Assembly: GCA_017480485.1 (NCBI GenBank)
Contig: JAFVAN010000041.1
Span: 1 to 64,000 of the forward strand
Length of the DNA stretch: 64,000 nt
Source: Ruminococcus sp.
GTDB taxonomy: Bacteria > Bacillota_A > Clostridia > Oscillospirales > Ruminococcaceae
Direction of reading: 5' to 3'
Each line of letters opens with the position of its first letter. The first letter of the stretch is position 1. The notes below the pieces were generated by a model, which was given only the letters and a program-made list of their open reading frames with translations, had not been told where the DNA came from and made no database searches. This document shows, one piece after another, positions 1 to 8,485 of the stretch. The position numbers and the translations under genes are program-made.

Positions 1-53
1 AACCTCAGGGAAGGAGGGGGCCCGCCCCCTTTTGCGCGCAAGCGTTTTAGGGG

Positions 54-333
54 CCCCTCCGTCCCTGTGGTTCCTCCCTCGCAACAAGCGCAGACCCAGC
101 GACCAACACAAAGAAAAAAAGAGAAGCAGAAGACAGGGGGAGGCCAAAAGAAACCCCTCCGCCCCTGTGGTTCCTCCCTCGCAACAAGCGCAGATGCGGC
201 GCAACCCACAAAGAAAAAAAGAGAAGCAGAAGACAGGGGGAGGCCAAAAGAAACCCCTCCGTCCCTGTGGTTCCTCCCTCGCAACAAGCGCAGATGCGGC
301 GACCACCACAAAGAAAAAAAGAGAAGCAGAAGC
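54..333. repeat. 100-bp tandem repeat, about 2.8 copies
   Basis: Three units start at 54, 154 and 254 with an exact 100-bp period; the third breaks off near 333. Each unit begins CCCCTCCG and contains GTTCCTCCCTCGCAACAAGCG followed by a purine-rich tract. Differences between copies cluster at unit positions 41-53. A 100-bp period shifts the reading frame with each copy, so the repeated peptides that can be translated here are not a real protein. It lies downstream of the minus-strand membrane protein gene. I see no gene between positions 1 and 410. Confidence 0.9.
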
Positions 334-344
334 CCCAACAGCAC

Positions 345-377
345 AACAAAACGCCCCCACCCAAGCCGGACGGGGGC
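345..377 (-). terminator. Putative terminator of the O-antigen-ligase-like gene
   Basis: GCCCCC at 353-358 pairs with GGGGGC at 372-377. Read on the minus strand the stem is followed by GTTTTGTTG, a weak U tract. It lies 34 bp past the minus-strand stop codon. Confidence 0.5.
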
Positions 378-410
378 AAAAAATCTATCAAGCTTCACAC
401 GCAGGGGAAA

Positions 411-1958
411 TCAGTCCTCCAGCGCCTTGCGCTTCTTCTCGTTCTTCTCAGCCACCGAAAGCCGCGCAAAGTAGCTCCAGCAAAGACCGGCGCAAATGTA
501 GAAGAAGGGGCTGCTGGTCAGGGCGCTGATGTTGAAGAAGGCCTGCACCATGTAGGCTGTCACCGCCGCCATGGCCGCAGCTGCCGCCCAGTTGACCTCC
601 CGCCTTACAAACAGCGCAAGAGCGCGGAAGCCCTTCACTACCGTTATCAGCAGGAAGACCACATAGAGCCCAAGGGTTATCCAGCCGCGCTGTACCGCAA
701 TGTCGATGTACTCGTTGTAGCTGCGGTCGATGACGGCGCCCAGCTCCTGCATCTTGCCAAGATTGTCGGGGCCTGTGCCAAGCAGAGGGTCGTCCTCAGA
801 GAAATACAGACCGTCGTCCCACATATAGGGGTAAACCCACATACTGTCGTCCTCGCGGCGGAAGACCATCAGCATACGCTCGCTGTCCTGCCTGATTACG
901 TACTCGTCCTCCAGCTTCACAGCGCCCGCAAGGTGCATTATCACGCCCGTGCCGACCACCGCCACAAGGCCGATGCAGCCGAGCAGGAGCACTCTCCTTG
1001 CAGGAGCGAGGGCCTCGGAGCCCTCCTCTGCCTTGGCACCCTTGTTCTTGGCGGCATATACGATGGCGATAACGAACACCACCACAGCCGCAGTCCCAAG
1101 GCCTATGAGAGCGGTGGTGGTCCTTGTGAGGATACCCGCAACGGTCATAACGACGGTGCTGCAGCCGCTGAGGCACTTGTAGAGGGGCTTCTCCGCAAAG
1201 ATGAAGGCCGCCAGTGCCACCGCAAGGCTCACCGTCAACAGGGCCGCAAGAGCGTGGGGCGTCATTGCAAGGCCGTTGGCCGCAGGGATGTCTACCTCCT
1301 CGGAGGTCGCCATGTTGAAAAACGAGGGCTTCGAGAGAGTGTTGAACCAGTTGGGTATCTTGCCCCTCAGGGCAGGCACGGTCTGGAGGATGCCGATAAC
1401 GGCGTTGACAGCGCCTATGCCTATTATGGTGCCGCAAAGCCTTGTGCGCCAGTTATCCGCAACCACGGTGAAGGCCGCCGCAAAGAAGCCGTAATAGCCG
1501 ATGAGGGTTATAAAGCCCTCGGCCCTGTCCTGATAGCCCGTGAAGGCGTAGAGCAGCTCGTCGGCGGTCAGGGACGAGATCAGGCTCATGATCATGACGC
1601 CGCCAAGCCACAGCAGAGCCTTGTTGTCTGCCAGCTTGTACTGGTTCTTCATCTTGCCGATCATGAAAACGCAGAGGCCAAGAAGGCCGATGCCGAACAT
1701 TGCCACCGAGGCCCAGTAGATGACCTTCTCGCTGACGTAGTGCTTCAGCACTATCTCGGTGCCGATGACAGGCTCTGTGTAGTCGATGACGTTTTTGGTG
1801 AGGTAATAGGGTATTGCCACGGCCTCAATGATTATCATTGCGATGATGCAGTAGAGGGCGCAGAGCTTTTTTGTGCCCGCATCCGTAAGGTTCATGATGA
1901 AGTCCGTCTTTTCGGAGGAACCGAACAGGTGCTTTCTTTGGGTCTTTCTATCCGCCAT
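411..1958 (-). CDS. O-antigen ligase/polymerase (Wzy_C) family membrane protein
   Basis: 515-aa polytopic membrane protein with about ten to twelve hydrophobic segments after a short basic cytoplasmic N-terminus. A hydrophilic loop at about residues 335-430 carries the GTGPDNLG and YNEYIDIAVQRG signatures typical of the Wzy_C/O-antigen ligase superfamily. Members join or polymerise lipid-linked glycans on the outer face of the membrane; in a Gram-positive host the likely product is a capsular or wall polysaccharide, but no glycosyltransferase neighbours are visible to confirm this. The ATG at 1958 is preceded by AAGGAG with good spacing. It appears to be a single-gene unit downstream of rny, whose terminator separates the two. 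Confidence 0.75.
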   Translation of the reverse strand: MADRKTQRKHLFGSSEKTDFIMNLTDAGTKKLCALYCIIAMIIIEAVAIPYYLTKNVIDYTEPVIGTEIVLKHYVSEKVIYWASVAMFGIGLLGLCVFMIGKMKNQYKLADNKALLWLGGVMIMSLISSLTADELLYAFTGYQDRAEGFITLIGYYGFFAAAFTVVADNWRTRLCGTIIGIGAVNAVIGILQTVPALRGKIPNWFNTLSKPSFFNMATSEEVDIPAANGLAMTPHALAALLTVSLAVALAAFIFAEKPLYKCLSGCSTVVMTVAGILTRTTTALIGLGTAAVVVFVIAIVYAAKNKGAKAEEGSEALAPARRVLLLGCIGLVAVVGTGVIMHLAGAVKLEDEYVIRQDSERMLMVFRREDDSMWVYPYMWDDGLYFSEDDPLLGTGPDNLGKMQELGAVIDRSYNEYIDIAVQRGWITLGLYVVFLLITVVKGFRALALFVRREVNWAAAAAMAAVTAYMVQAFFNISALTSSPFFYICAGLCWSYFARLSVAEKNEKKRKALED

Positions 1959-2024
1959 AGTAATTTCTCCTTACTGGGGTGTTTTTTCCCGCACAGAGGG
2001 ACATTTGATCAAGGCTTTTAGCAG

Positions 2025-2056
2025 AAAAAAAGCGGAGCGCAATCAACGCTCCGCCT
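2025..2056 (-). terminator. Rho-independent terminator of rny
   Basis: On the minus strand GCGGAGCG and CGCTCCGC form a stem with a six-base loop, followed by seven T residues. It lies just past the rny stop codon. Confidence 0.85.
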
Positions 2057-2075
2057 TTCATCAATGCTACATTGA

Positions 2076-3644
2076 TCATTTTGCGTATTCGACTACCCTG
2101 CTCTCGCGGATCAGGTTTACCTTGATCTGGCCGGGGTAATCCATTTCATCTTCAATTCTCTTTGCTATCTCTCTTGCAACGAGCACCATCTTTTCGTCGT
2201 TTATCTTCTCGGGCTGGATCATTATCCTTACCTCGCGGCCCGCCTGGATAGCGAACGATTTTTCAACGCCGTCGTAAGAGGTGCATATTTCCTCAAGCTT
2301 TTGCAGGCGCTTGATGTAGTTCTCATAGTTCTCGCTTCTTGCTCCCGGTCTTGCGGCAGAGATAGCGTCTGCTGCCTGTACCAGTGCTGCAACGACTGTC
2401 CTTGTCTCAACGTCGCCGTGGTGTGCCTCGATGGCGTGGAGCACCTCGGCGTTCTCCTTGTACTTCTTACATACATCTACGCCGATCTGGACGTGAGAGC
2501 CCTCGATCTCATAGCTGAGCGCCTTGCCGATATCGTGGAGCAGTCCCGCTCTTCTTGCAAGCGCTGCGTCTACGCCCAGCTCAGAGGCCATCATCCCTGC
2601 AAGATGGGCGACCTCGATAGAGTGGTTAAGGACGTTCTGGCGGTAGCTTGTTCTGTAGTGCAGGCGGCCCAGCAGCTTCACCAGCTCGTGGTTAAGCCCG
2701 TGGACATTGCACTCGAGAACGGCTCTCTGGCCCTCCTGCTTGATCTTGTACTCGACCTCGGCTCTGGCCTTGTCCACCATCTCCTCGATGCGGGTGGGAT
2801 GGATGCGGCCGTCCTGGATGAGCTTTTCAAGAGCGATGCGGGCGATCTCCCTTCTCACCTGATCGAAGCACGAGAGCGTGATAGCCTCGGGCGTGTCGTC
2901 GATGATGAGGTCAACGCCTGTAAGGGTCTCGATGGTGCGGATGTTGCGTCCCTCGCGGCCGATGATCCTGCCCTTCATGTCGTCATTAGGCAGCGGCACA
3001 ACGGAAACGGCGGTCTCGGAGACCTGATCTGCAGCACAGCGCGCGATCGCCAGCGAGATATACTGTCTTGCTTTAGCCTCGCACTCGTCCTTGATCTGCG
3101 CCTCATAGGCGTTGATCTTGACGGCCTTCTCGTGAACGAGCTCTCCCTCGAGGTTCGAGAGCAGATACTCCTTCGCCTGTTCCTTGGTGAATTCGGAGAT
3201 CTTTTCCAGCATATCCAGCTGAGAGTTCTTTATCCTCTCCGCCTCGGCGACCTTTTCGTCTGCCGATTTCAGCTTTGCCTGAAGGGCCTCCTCCTTCTTT
3301 TCAAGGTTGTCCAGCTTCTTGTCGATAGATTCTTCCTTCTGGTTGATCCTGCGCTCCTGTCTTGAGACTTCGATGCGTCTGTCCTTGAGCTCCTTTTCCG
3401 TTTCCTGGCGGGACTTGTGGATCTCGTCCTTCGCCTCAACGAGGGCTTCCTTCTTCAAGGTCTCTGCATTCTTTTTTGCGTCCTCAATAATGCGCTCGGC
3501 TTCCTTCTCTGCAGAGCCAATGGCGGCCTCGGCAGTTTTCTGCCTGTCAGCCTGACCCTTCTTGTAGAATATGAAACCGCTCACGAAAGCACCAACGACA
3601 AGAGTTGCTACAGCGATGGCTATAGCGATTCCTATACCTATCAT
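2076..3644 (-). CDS. rny: Ribonuclease Y
   Basis: 522-aa endoribonuclease that starts bulk mRNA decay from the inner face of the membrane. An N-terminal membrane anchor (about residues 2-26) is followed by a long charged coiled coil (about 30-200), a KH RNA-binding domain with [12 protein letters not shown], and an HD domain with [10 protein letters not shown] and the LLHDIGKA metal-binding pair. Length matches the family (about 520 aa). A longer open frame begins upstream, but the ATG at 3644 follows GGAGG at ideal distance and directly precedes the anchor, so it is preferred. It has its own promoter and terminator. Confidence 0.96.
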   Translation of the reverse strand: MIGIGIAIAIAVATLVVGAFVSGFIFYKKGQADRQKTAEAAIGSAEKEAERIIEDAKKNAETLKKEALVEAKDEIHKSRQETEKELKDRRIEVSRQERRINQKEESIDKKLDNLEKKEEALQAKLKSADEKVAEAERIKNSQLDMLEKISEFTKEQAKEYLLSNLEGELVHEKAVKINAYEAQIKDECEAKARQYISLAIARCAADQVSETAVSVVPLPNDDMKGRIIGREGRNIRTIETLTGVDLIIDDTPEAITLSCFDQVRREIARIALEKLIQDGRIHPTRIEEMVDKARAEVEYKIKQEGQRAVLECNVHGLNHELVKLLGRLHYRTSYRQNVLNHSIEVAHLAGMMASELGVDAALARRAGLLHDIGKALSYEIEGSHVQIGVDVCKKYKENAEVLHAIEAHHGDVETRTVVAALVQAADAISAARPGARSENYENYIKRLQKLEEICTSYDGVEKSFAIQAGREVRIMIQPEKINDEKMVLVAREIAKRIEDEMDYPGQIKVNLIRESRVVEYAK

Positions 3645-3843
3645 GTATAGCTTTCCTCCTTCTCGTTTGTCTGTCGGTCCGACCGAGGCAAAAAGCACAC
3701 AGCCGCGCCGACATAATATGAAATTGTAAAGATACAGTTAGCAAAAATAATTCTATAATAAGGCACCTTCAGCGCTGCCGAAGCTTACAAGTCCAAAATT
3801 TGGCCCCGTTGTGCCAATATAAAAAACATTTATGCATAGTAAT

Positions 3844-3872
3844 ATTGTATAACAATTCTGCACAAATGTCAA
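3844..3872 (-). promoter_or_regulatory. Probable sigma-A promoter of rny
   Basis: On the minus strand TTGACA (3867-3872) and TACAAT (3844-3849) are separated by exactly 17 bp. This predicts a leader of about 190 nt before the rny start. The AT-rich leader holds no gene I can support. Confidence 0.6.
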
Positions 3873-3950
3873 GCATAAATTTGTATAATTTATAAAATAG
3901 TAAAAAAATCTTTTTTGCTGTTTTATCACTATGTCATTTTTTAACATATA

Positions 3951-4100
3951 TCAAAGGTCAAAGGCCCCCGACGCACCCCCGAAGCCCCGCCCGCGAGGGA
4001 GCTCCCGAACTTCACACAGTAGTAAACGAGCTTGCGAGTGCTCCCGCGACTTGCCCAGGCGGGGCACCGCCCGCGACTTGCCCAGGCGGGGCACCGCCCT
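3951..4100 (+). repeat. Copy of the GCGAGTGCTC intergenic repeat with a local duplication
   Basis: After an AT-rich stretch (3700-3950) a GC-rich block carries GCGAGGGAGCTCC, AACGAGCTTGCGAGTGCTC and GCGACTTGCCCAGGCGGGGCACCGCCC. The last segment is duplicated in tandem (about 4045-4071 and 4072-4098). The same element occurs at 27356-27440 and, in reverse orientation, as a tandem array at 30115-30425. It contains the self-complementary segment TGCCC..GGGGCA. Confidence 0.75.
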
Positions 4101-4101
4101 A

Positions 4102-4130
4102 TTGACAATTTCTAAAAGCGGTGGTAAACT
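4102..4130 (+). promoter_or_regulatory. Sigma-A promoter for the small membrane protein
   Basis: TTGACA at 4102-4107, a 17-bp spacer and TAAACT at 4125-4130. It starts immediately after the repeat element and lies about 130 bp before the start codon at 4260. Confidence 0.55.
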
Positions 4131-4259
4131 TTATATAGCTGCTGTTGACGACAGCATATCAGGCGGTAAAAAGTATCTCCCCCGCAGGGAGAAAATTACT
4201 GTTTCCGCATTCCCCGAACCGCCCACGGCGGCAAGGGCAGCAATTATCGGAGGTTGACC

Positions 4260-4574
4260 ATGAGGAAGGCTTTGGGCGTCATCTGCTTCGTGCTCTCGCT
4301 GGCAGCAGAGGGCGGAGCGGGATATGTGACATATCTGACATACAAGCAGCGCATCTCCTACGAGTACGGGATGCTGGGCTTCATACCCGTGTTCATCGTG
4401 TCCTATTGGTTCGGCACGTTTTTCACGCAGCTGCTGTCCCCCAAGGAGGGCGGCCTGCTGATAGACAGGCGGGCCTACAAGGCCCTGAGCTGGGTCCAGA
4501 CCCTCGGCTCCGTGGCGCTCATCGGCTTCTGGGCCTATCTGATATACTCCCGGTCACTGTACCTGCAATTCTGA
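4260..4574 (+). CDS. Small integral membrane protein, function unknown
   Basis: 104-aa protein with three hydrophobic stretches (about residues 5-25, 38-60 and 78-98) and an otherwise featureless short loop. I do not recognise the family. The ATG at 4260 has GGAGG six bases upstream; an in-frame TTG at 4254 overlaps that ribosome-binding site and is unlikely. It is monocistronic: it has its own promoter, and its TGA stop lies inside the terminator stem. Confidence 0.75.
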   Translation: MRKALGVICFVLSLAAEGGAGYVTYLTYKQRISYEYGMLGFIPVFIVSYWFGTFFTQLLSPKEGGLLIDRRAYKALSWVQTLGSVALIGFWAYLIYSRSLYLQF

Positions 4575-4594
4575 GGCTTCGGCCTCTTTTTTTG
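4573..4594 (+). terminator. Rho-independent terminator overlapping the stop codon
   Basis: GAGGC-TTCG-GCCTC hairpin with a stable tetraloop followed by seven T residues. The stop codon of the preceding gene is the first part of the stem. Confidence 0.92.
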
Positions 4595-4610
4595 TGCCTG
4601 CTCCCGCCTT

Positions 4611-4934
4611 GTGCTGCCCCCTTCTGCGCTTCGGGGGCTTCGTGGCGTCTGCGTAGCTTTCTGGGGGGAAACCTTTCTGAAGAAAGGTTATCCCCCCAGA
4701 CCACCCTTCCAAAGACTTTTAGCGAATTTTTGGCGAGGGCGTCTGCGACCCCGGAAAATAGCAGAGACCTTAAAGTCTGATGCACCCAAGGCAAACTCAG
4801 GCGCCCTCGCCAAAAATCATTAAAAGTTTTAGTGAGGGGGTTTGGGGGATGACCCTTTTTCAAAAGGGTCTCCCCCAAAAGGCCATGTAAACAGCACAAT
4901 GTCCCCGAGGCGCAGAAGGGGGGCAGCACAGGGT
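4611..4934. repeat. Large inverted-repeat (MITE-like) intergenic element
   Basis: Two diverged copies of about 130 bp face each other. The left arm is roughly 4611-4745 and the right arm roughly 4800-4934. Shared landmarks are GTGCTGCCCCC at the outer ends, CTTCTGCGC, a G-rich palindrome (4661-4701 and 4838-4880) and TTTTTGGCGAGGGCG at the inner ends. Each arm's palindrome folds by itself, for example GGGGGGAAACCTTTC with GAAAGGTTATCCCCCC. Between the arms lie about 55 bp with no gene. No transposase is visible. Confidence 0.7.
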
Positions 4935-4945
4935 GGGAGAGACAC

Positions 4946-4976
4946 AAAAAAACTGCGCCCCGAAGGACGCAGTTTT
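4946..4976 (-). terminator. Terminator of the sugar ABC transporter operon
   Basis: Read on the minus strand, AACTGCG and CGCAGTT form a stem with a GC-rich centre followed by seven T residues. It lies directly past the last permease gene. Confidence 0.85.
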
Positions 4977-4987
4977 AGGTTTTCTTA

Positions 4988-5896
4988 TTAGCCCTTTACA
5001 GCACCGAGAGCGATACCGCGGATGATGTACTTGGACAGAGCCAGGTAAACAACTACAACAGGCAGGATAGCGAGAACCATAAAGAGGTTCATAAGTCCTG
5101 CGTTGGCGGCCATCGGGTTGGTGTCTATGTTTGCTCTCATCATCTGCAATACAAGAGGAATGGTCTTCTTGTCGCGAGAATCGAGGATCAACTGAGGCAT
5201 GAAGAGGTTGTTCCACGCGGATACGAAGCAGAAGATACCCTGTACAGCGAAGGCGGGCTTGAGGATAGGCAGAACGATCGAGTTGAAGGTCCTGAACTCT
5301 CCGCAGCCGTCGATACGGGCTGCCTCAACAATTTCCAGCGGCAGGGACGAGGCCATATACTGGATCATGAAGAAGTATACGCCCGGGGCCGCAACAGCGG
5401 GAACGATGAGAGGGATGTAGCTGTCGAGCAGGCCGTTGTTTCCGAAAACGGTCATGTTCTTGAGCATTCTGTAGAAACCGATCGCAGCAGACTGTGTAGG
5501 AACCATCATAACGATGAGTATGAAGGTATGAGCAGCCTTCTTGATGCGGAAGTCGTAAACGTGGATAGCGTATGCGGTAAGAGCAGAGAAGTAAACCGAA
5601 AGGATAGTTACGCAAACGGAGATGAACACGCTGTTGAGGAACGAGCGGATAACACTTCCGTAGGTATTCTCGGTGTCCTTATCGAACAGAGTTTTCAGGT
5701 TGGTGCCAAGGTAGCCCTCGGGAACGAACTTGATGCCGCTCTGAACCTTACCACGGGTCGCGTTGATTATCAGCAGATAGAACGGAAGAAGAGAAACTAT
5801 AACAAGCAGTACCAGGACGGTGTATGCTATGATCCTTCTTATAAGCAGCTTTGTACGGTCATCAGTCTGACCGGCAATGCCTTCAATTCTTGGCAT
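4988..5896 (-). CDS. Carbohydrate ABC transporter permease, MalG type
   Basis: 302-aa inner-membrane permease with six predicted membrane helices. The cytoplasmic EAA loop reads EAARIDGCGEFRTFNSIVLP (about residues 195-215), the contact site for the ATPase subunit in CUT1-type sugar importers. The short N-terminus and length match MalG/AraQ proteins. It follows its partner permease by 18 bp and ends the operon at a strong terminator. The ATG at 5896 has AAGGAGG upstream. No ATP-binding subunit is encoded here, so a shared MsmX-like ATPase elsewhere is likely (inference). The sugar cannot be read from the sequence. Confidence 0.9.
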   Translation of the reverse strand: MPRIEGIAGQTDDRTKLLIRRIIAYTVLVLLVIVSLLPFYLLIINATRGKVQSGIKFVPEGYLGTNLKTLFDKDTENTYGSVIRSFLNSVFISVCVTILSVYFSALTAYAIHVYDFRIKKAAHTFILIVMMVPTQSAAIGFYRMLKNMTVFGNNGLLDSYIPLIVPAVAAPGVYFFMIQYMASSLPLEIVEAARIDGCGEFRTFNSIVLPILKPAFAVQGIFCFVSAWNNLFMPQLILDSRDKKTIPLVLQMMRANIDTNPMAANAGLMNLFMVLAILPVVVVYLALSKYIIRGIALGAVKG

Positions 5897-5914
5897 AAGA
5901 CATAACCTCCTTTA

Positions 5915-6868
5915 TTACTTCTTTTTCTTTTTCTTCTTACCGTATCTGGTCTTGACGGTGTCATCCTCCATGACCTTGAGGGTGATGAAACCGAGAATAG
6001 CCGAAACGATAAATACGAGTACAGAAAGAGCGGAAACCTTGCCGACAGACGAGTTCTTACCGAGCTGGATCTGAGCTACGAGAGTCATCAGTACGCTCTT
6101 CGCACCGCCCGACTTACCACCGATGATGTAAGGTACATCGTACATCTGCAGACCGCCTATCATAGAGGTTACTACAACGTAAGCAAAGATAGGCTTGATG
6201 AGCGGGATGGTGATGTTCCAGAAGGTCTGGGTCGGGTTAGCGCCGTCGATCTGAGCCGACTCATACAGAGAGGTGTCGATACCCATGATCGAAGCCATGA
6301 GGAGGATGGTAGTATTACCGTACCACATCATGAAATTGATGATACCTACTACCGTGCGTGCGCCGCCTGCCTTTTCAAGCATATAAGGATGTCCAAGCAG
6401 GATATCCAGAGAGCCGTCTCTTGTAAAGAGGCTGTAGAACAGCAGCGAGAATGCCGACGCCATGATAACGTTTGGCAGATAGATAACTGTTTTAAAGAAG
6501 CCCTGCGCCTTGAGCTTGAGTCTGATATCGGTGAACCAAACAGCAAGCAGCAGAGACATTAAGATCTGAGGGATAAAACCGATGATCCAAAGGACCATGG
6601 TGTTCTTCAGAGAAGAAACAAAAATACCATTATCTGTGATGACCGACTTGAAGTTATCAAGACCACAGAAGCCGTTGTCAATTATGTTGTCGCCTGCGGG
6701 GGCGTCGCCACGAATGCTCTGAACTACGCCCTGGCTGACAGTATAATCAATGAAGCTGTAATAGAAGGTCTGTATCAAGGGGATCAGTGAGAAGATGATA
6801 TAAACTACGAAAAACGGGATCAGGAATATGTAACCCCACTTAGCATAGCTGATACTCTTTTTTTTCAT
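5915..6868 (-). CDS. Carbohydrate ABC transporter permease, MalF type
   Basis: About 317-aa permease with six predicted helices and an EAA-loop equivalent (YESAQIDGANPTQTFWNITIP). It should pair with the downstream MalG-type subunit to form the membrane channel of a CUT1 importer. The C-terminus is an unusual run of lysines. An upstream GTG at 6880 is possible, but the ATG at 6868 lies nine bases after AGGTG and begins the usual basic MKKKS start, so it is preferred. A stable hairpin separates it from the binding-protein gene and probably lowers permease expression relative to the binding protein. Confidence 0.88.
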   Translation of the reverse strand: MKKKSISYAKWGYIFLIPFFVVYIIFSLIPLIQTFYYSFIDYTVSQGVVQSIRGDAPAGDNIIDNGFCGLDNFKSVITDNGIFVSSLKNTMVLWIIGFIPQILMSLLLAVWFTDIRLKLKAQGFFKTVIYLPNVIMASAFSLLFYSLFTRDGSLDILLGHPYMLEKAGGARTVVGIINFMMWYGNTTILLMASIMGIDTSLYESAQIDGANPTQTFWNITIPLIKPIFAYVVVTSMIGGLQMYDVPYIIGGKSGGAKSVLMTLVAQIQLGKNSSVGKVSALSVLVFIVSAILGFITLKVMEDDTVKTRYGKKKKKKK

Positions 6869-6906
6869 ATGAATATTCACCTACATCTTAAAATATTCGT
6901 TGCAAA

Positions 6907-6952
6907 AATAACAATAAGGGGGCAGGAAATGCCCCCACCCCCTATCGTTATT
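6907..6952 (-). terminator. Intercistronic hairpin between binding protein and permeases
   Basis: The core GGGGGCA-ggaaa-TGCCCCC is extended by AT-rich flanks that also pair (AATAAC with GTTATT). On the minus strand it is followed by TTATTGTTATTTTT. It resembles the partial terminators or mRNA stabilisers found after solute-binding-protein genes. Confidence 0.7.
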
Positions 6953-6977
6953 GAATTGATTGACTACAGATCAACTA

Positions 6978-8417
6978 TTAGTCCATAGTAAGATCGCCAT
7001 ACTGAGTGGTGATCAGGGACTTAAAGTTAGCAAGAGCCTCGTCATAGGTGGAGTTGCCGAGGAAGTAGTCCTTCATAGCGCCCTGGAACTGCTCGTTGCA
7101 GCCCTGGTCGTAAGCGGACAGCTTGTTAGTCAGATCGATCTTATCAGCAGCCTCGGTGAGGAGGGACAGATGATCCTGACCGCCAAGGAAGTCGTTCTTG
7201 TAACCGCCATCGATGAGCTCCTTGATAGCAGCCTTGTTGTTGGTGTAATCCTGCTCCTTATCAGTGATCTTCTTCATGGTAGCAGTATCGCAGGTCAGCT
7301 TCAGCATGATATCGCGGGTGATAGCGATATTGTCGGAGCCGTAGCAGCCGCAGATCCATGTGCCGCCCCAGAAGTAAGCCTGAGGACCGGGGCAAGCTCT
7401 CCACTCGCCGTAACCGCCGTTACCAACAGCAGCCTCGCCGCCCTTATCAAGAGCAGTATCAACGGTGTTAGGCAGCAGGGTGAAAGGAATGCCCCATGTG
7501 GAGAAGAAGTAACCGAAGGTCTTACCGTCGATCTTCTGGCCGGCCTTCCAAGCATCGTCCCAAAGGGAGGTCTTGTTGTTCCAGCCGTTGTCGGTCCACT
7601 TCTTGGTCTGTTCAACCCAAGCAGAGATCTGAGGATCGATAGTGATCTTGCCATCGGTAACCCAAGGAGCAGAAACGTTGTTGGAGAAGCATCTGTAAGT
7701 ATCAGCGAAACCGGATACCATAGCGATGTCCTTTTCCTTCATCTGAGCAGCAACTGCCTCGAAGTCGTCCCAGTTAGAAATCTTAGCCTGAACCTCAGTA
7801 GGATCATCAGTGCCGAGAACGTCTCTTGCATACTTAGCATTGTAGAGGAACAGACCGGGAGTAGCCTGCCAGGAAACACCCTTCAGAGTGCCCTTGCTGT
7901 CGGTCATAACGTCCTGGGTGTACTTGTACTGCTGAGAAAGGTCATCCTTGGTCAGACCAACCTCACCGATTACATCCAGAGGAGCGTCGGAGTTAACATA
8001 CTTCAGAGCGTAGTCAGCCTCAACGAGGAACATATCGATCTTGTCGTCATCAGCTGCTTTGTTCTGAGCTGCAATAGCCTCGTCCAGCTTGGTCTGATAT
8101 ACGCCGCCGTCATTGGTGTTCTCGATCCAGTTAACCTCTACGCCGTCCCAGAGAGCGGTATCTCTCTGATCCCAGTAGTAGGTCTCAAATCTGGACTTGA
8201 ACTCGGTGTTCCAAACATAGATGTTGTACTTCTTACCGGTGTTAACGAGCTCGTCAACCTTAGCGGGCTCTACGTCAGCGATGCTGTTGTCGCCGCCGTT
8301 TGCAGCGGGAGCCTTGGAATCAGCAGTGCTCGAGTCACTGTCGCCGCAGCCAGCCATCATAGTAGCTGCCATGAGAACTGCGCTTGTGCCAGCAAGAATC
8401 TTCTTTAACTGTGCCAT
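6978..8417 (-). CDS. Extracellular carbohydrate-binding lipoprotein of the ABC importer
   Basis: 479-aa solute-binding protein, family 1. It has a lipoprotein signal peptide with the lipobox ending MMAGC (Cys24), then a Ser/Asp/Ala-rich linker and a two-lobed binding fold with many aromatic residues, as expected for sugar ligands. The protein would be lipid-anchored outside the cell and deliver substrate to the two permeases downstream. The ATG at 8417 follows AAGGAGG. It lies 68 bp after the LacI-type regulator gene on the same strand. Substrate is unknown; nearby GH26 and GH13 genes fit manno- or gluco-oligosaccharides but do not prove it. Confidence 0.92.
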   Translation of the reverse strand: MAQLKKILAGTSAVLMAATMMAGCGDSDSSTADSKAPAANGGDNSIADVEPAKVDELVNTGKKYNIYVWNTEFKSRFETYYWDQRDTALWDGVEVNWIENTNDGGVYQTKLDEAIAAQNKAADDDKIDMFLVEADYALKYVNSDAPLDVIGEVGLTKDDLSQQYKYTQDVMTDSKGTLKGVSWQATPGLFLYNAKYARDVLGTDDPTEVQAKISNWDDFEAVAAQMKEKDIAMVSGFADTYRCFSNNVSAPWVTDGKITIDPQISAWVEQTKKWTDNGWNNKTSLWDDAWKAGQKIDGKTFGYFFSTWGIPFTLLPNTVDTALDKGGEAAVGNGGYGEWRACPGPQAYFWGGTWICGCYGSDNIAITRDIMLKLTCDTATMKKITDKEQDYTNNKAAIKELIDGGYKNDFLGGQDHLSLLTEAADKIDLTNKLSAYDQGCNEQFQGAMKDYFLGNSTYDEALANFKSLITTQYGDLTMD

Positions 8418-8455
8418 AATAAATTTCCTCCTTAAATTTGCATTATATTGCTTTT

Positions 8456-8474
8456 TGCTGCGGTGTTTCCGCAG
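8456..8474. other. Hairpin between regulator and binding-protein genes
   Basis: GCTGCGG-TGTTT-CCGCAGC forms a perfect seven-base-pair stem in the 68-bp gap. On the minus strand it is followed by A residues rather than T residues, so it is not a terminator for the operon; it may mark an mRNA processing or stabilising point. Confidence 0.5.
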
Positions 8475-8485
8475 CTCATTAATGC

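Noticed and set aside
267..2021. 584-codon open frame on the plus strand
   Set aside because: It is the antisense shadow of the O-antigen-ligase-like gene, starts in the tandem repeat, has no ribosome-binding site and an implausible His/Arg-rich composition.
4519..4947. Protein-coding gene in the inverted-repeat element
   Set aside because: The frames follow the palindromes, differ between arms and lack ribosome-binding sites.
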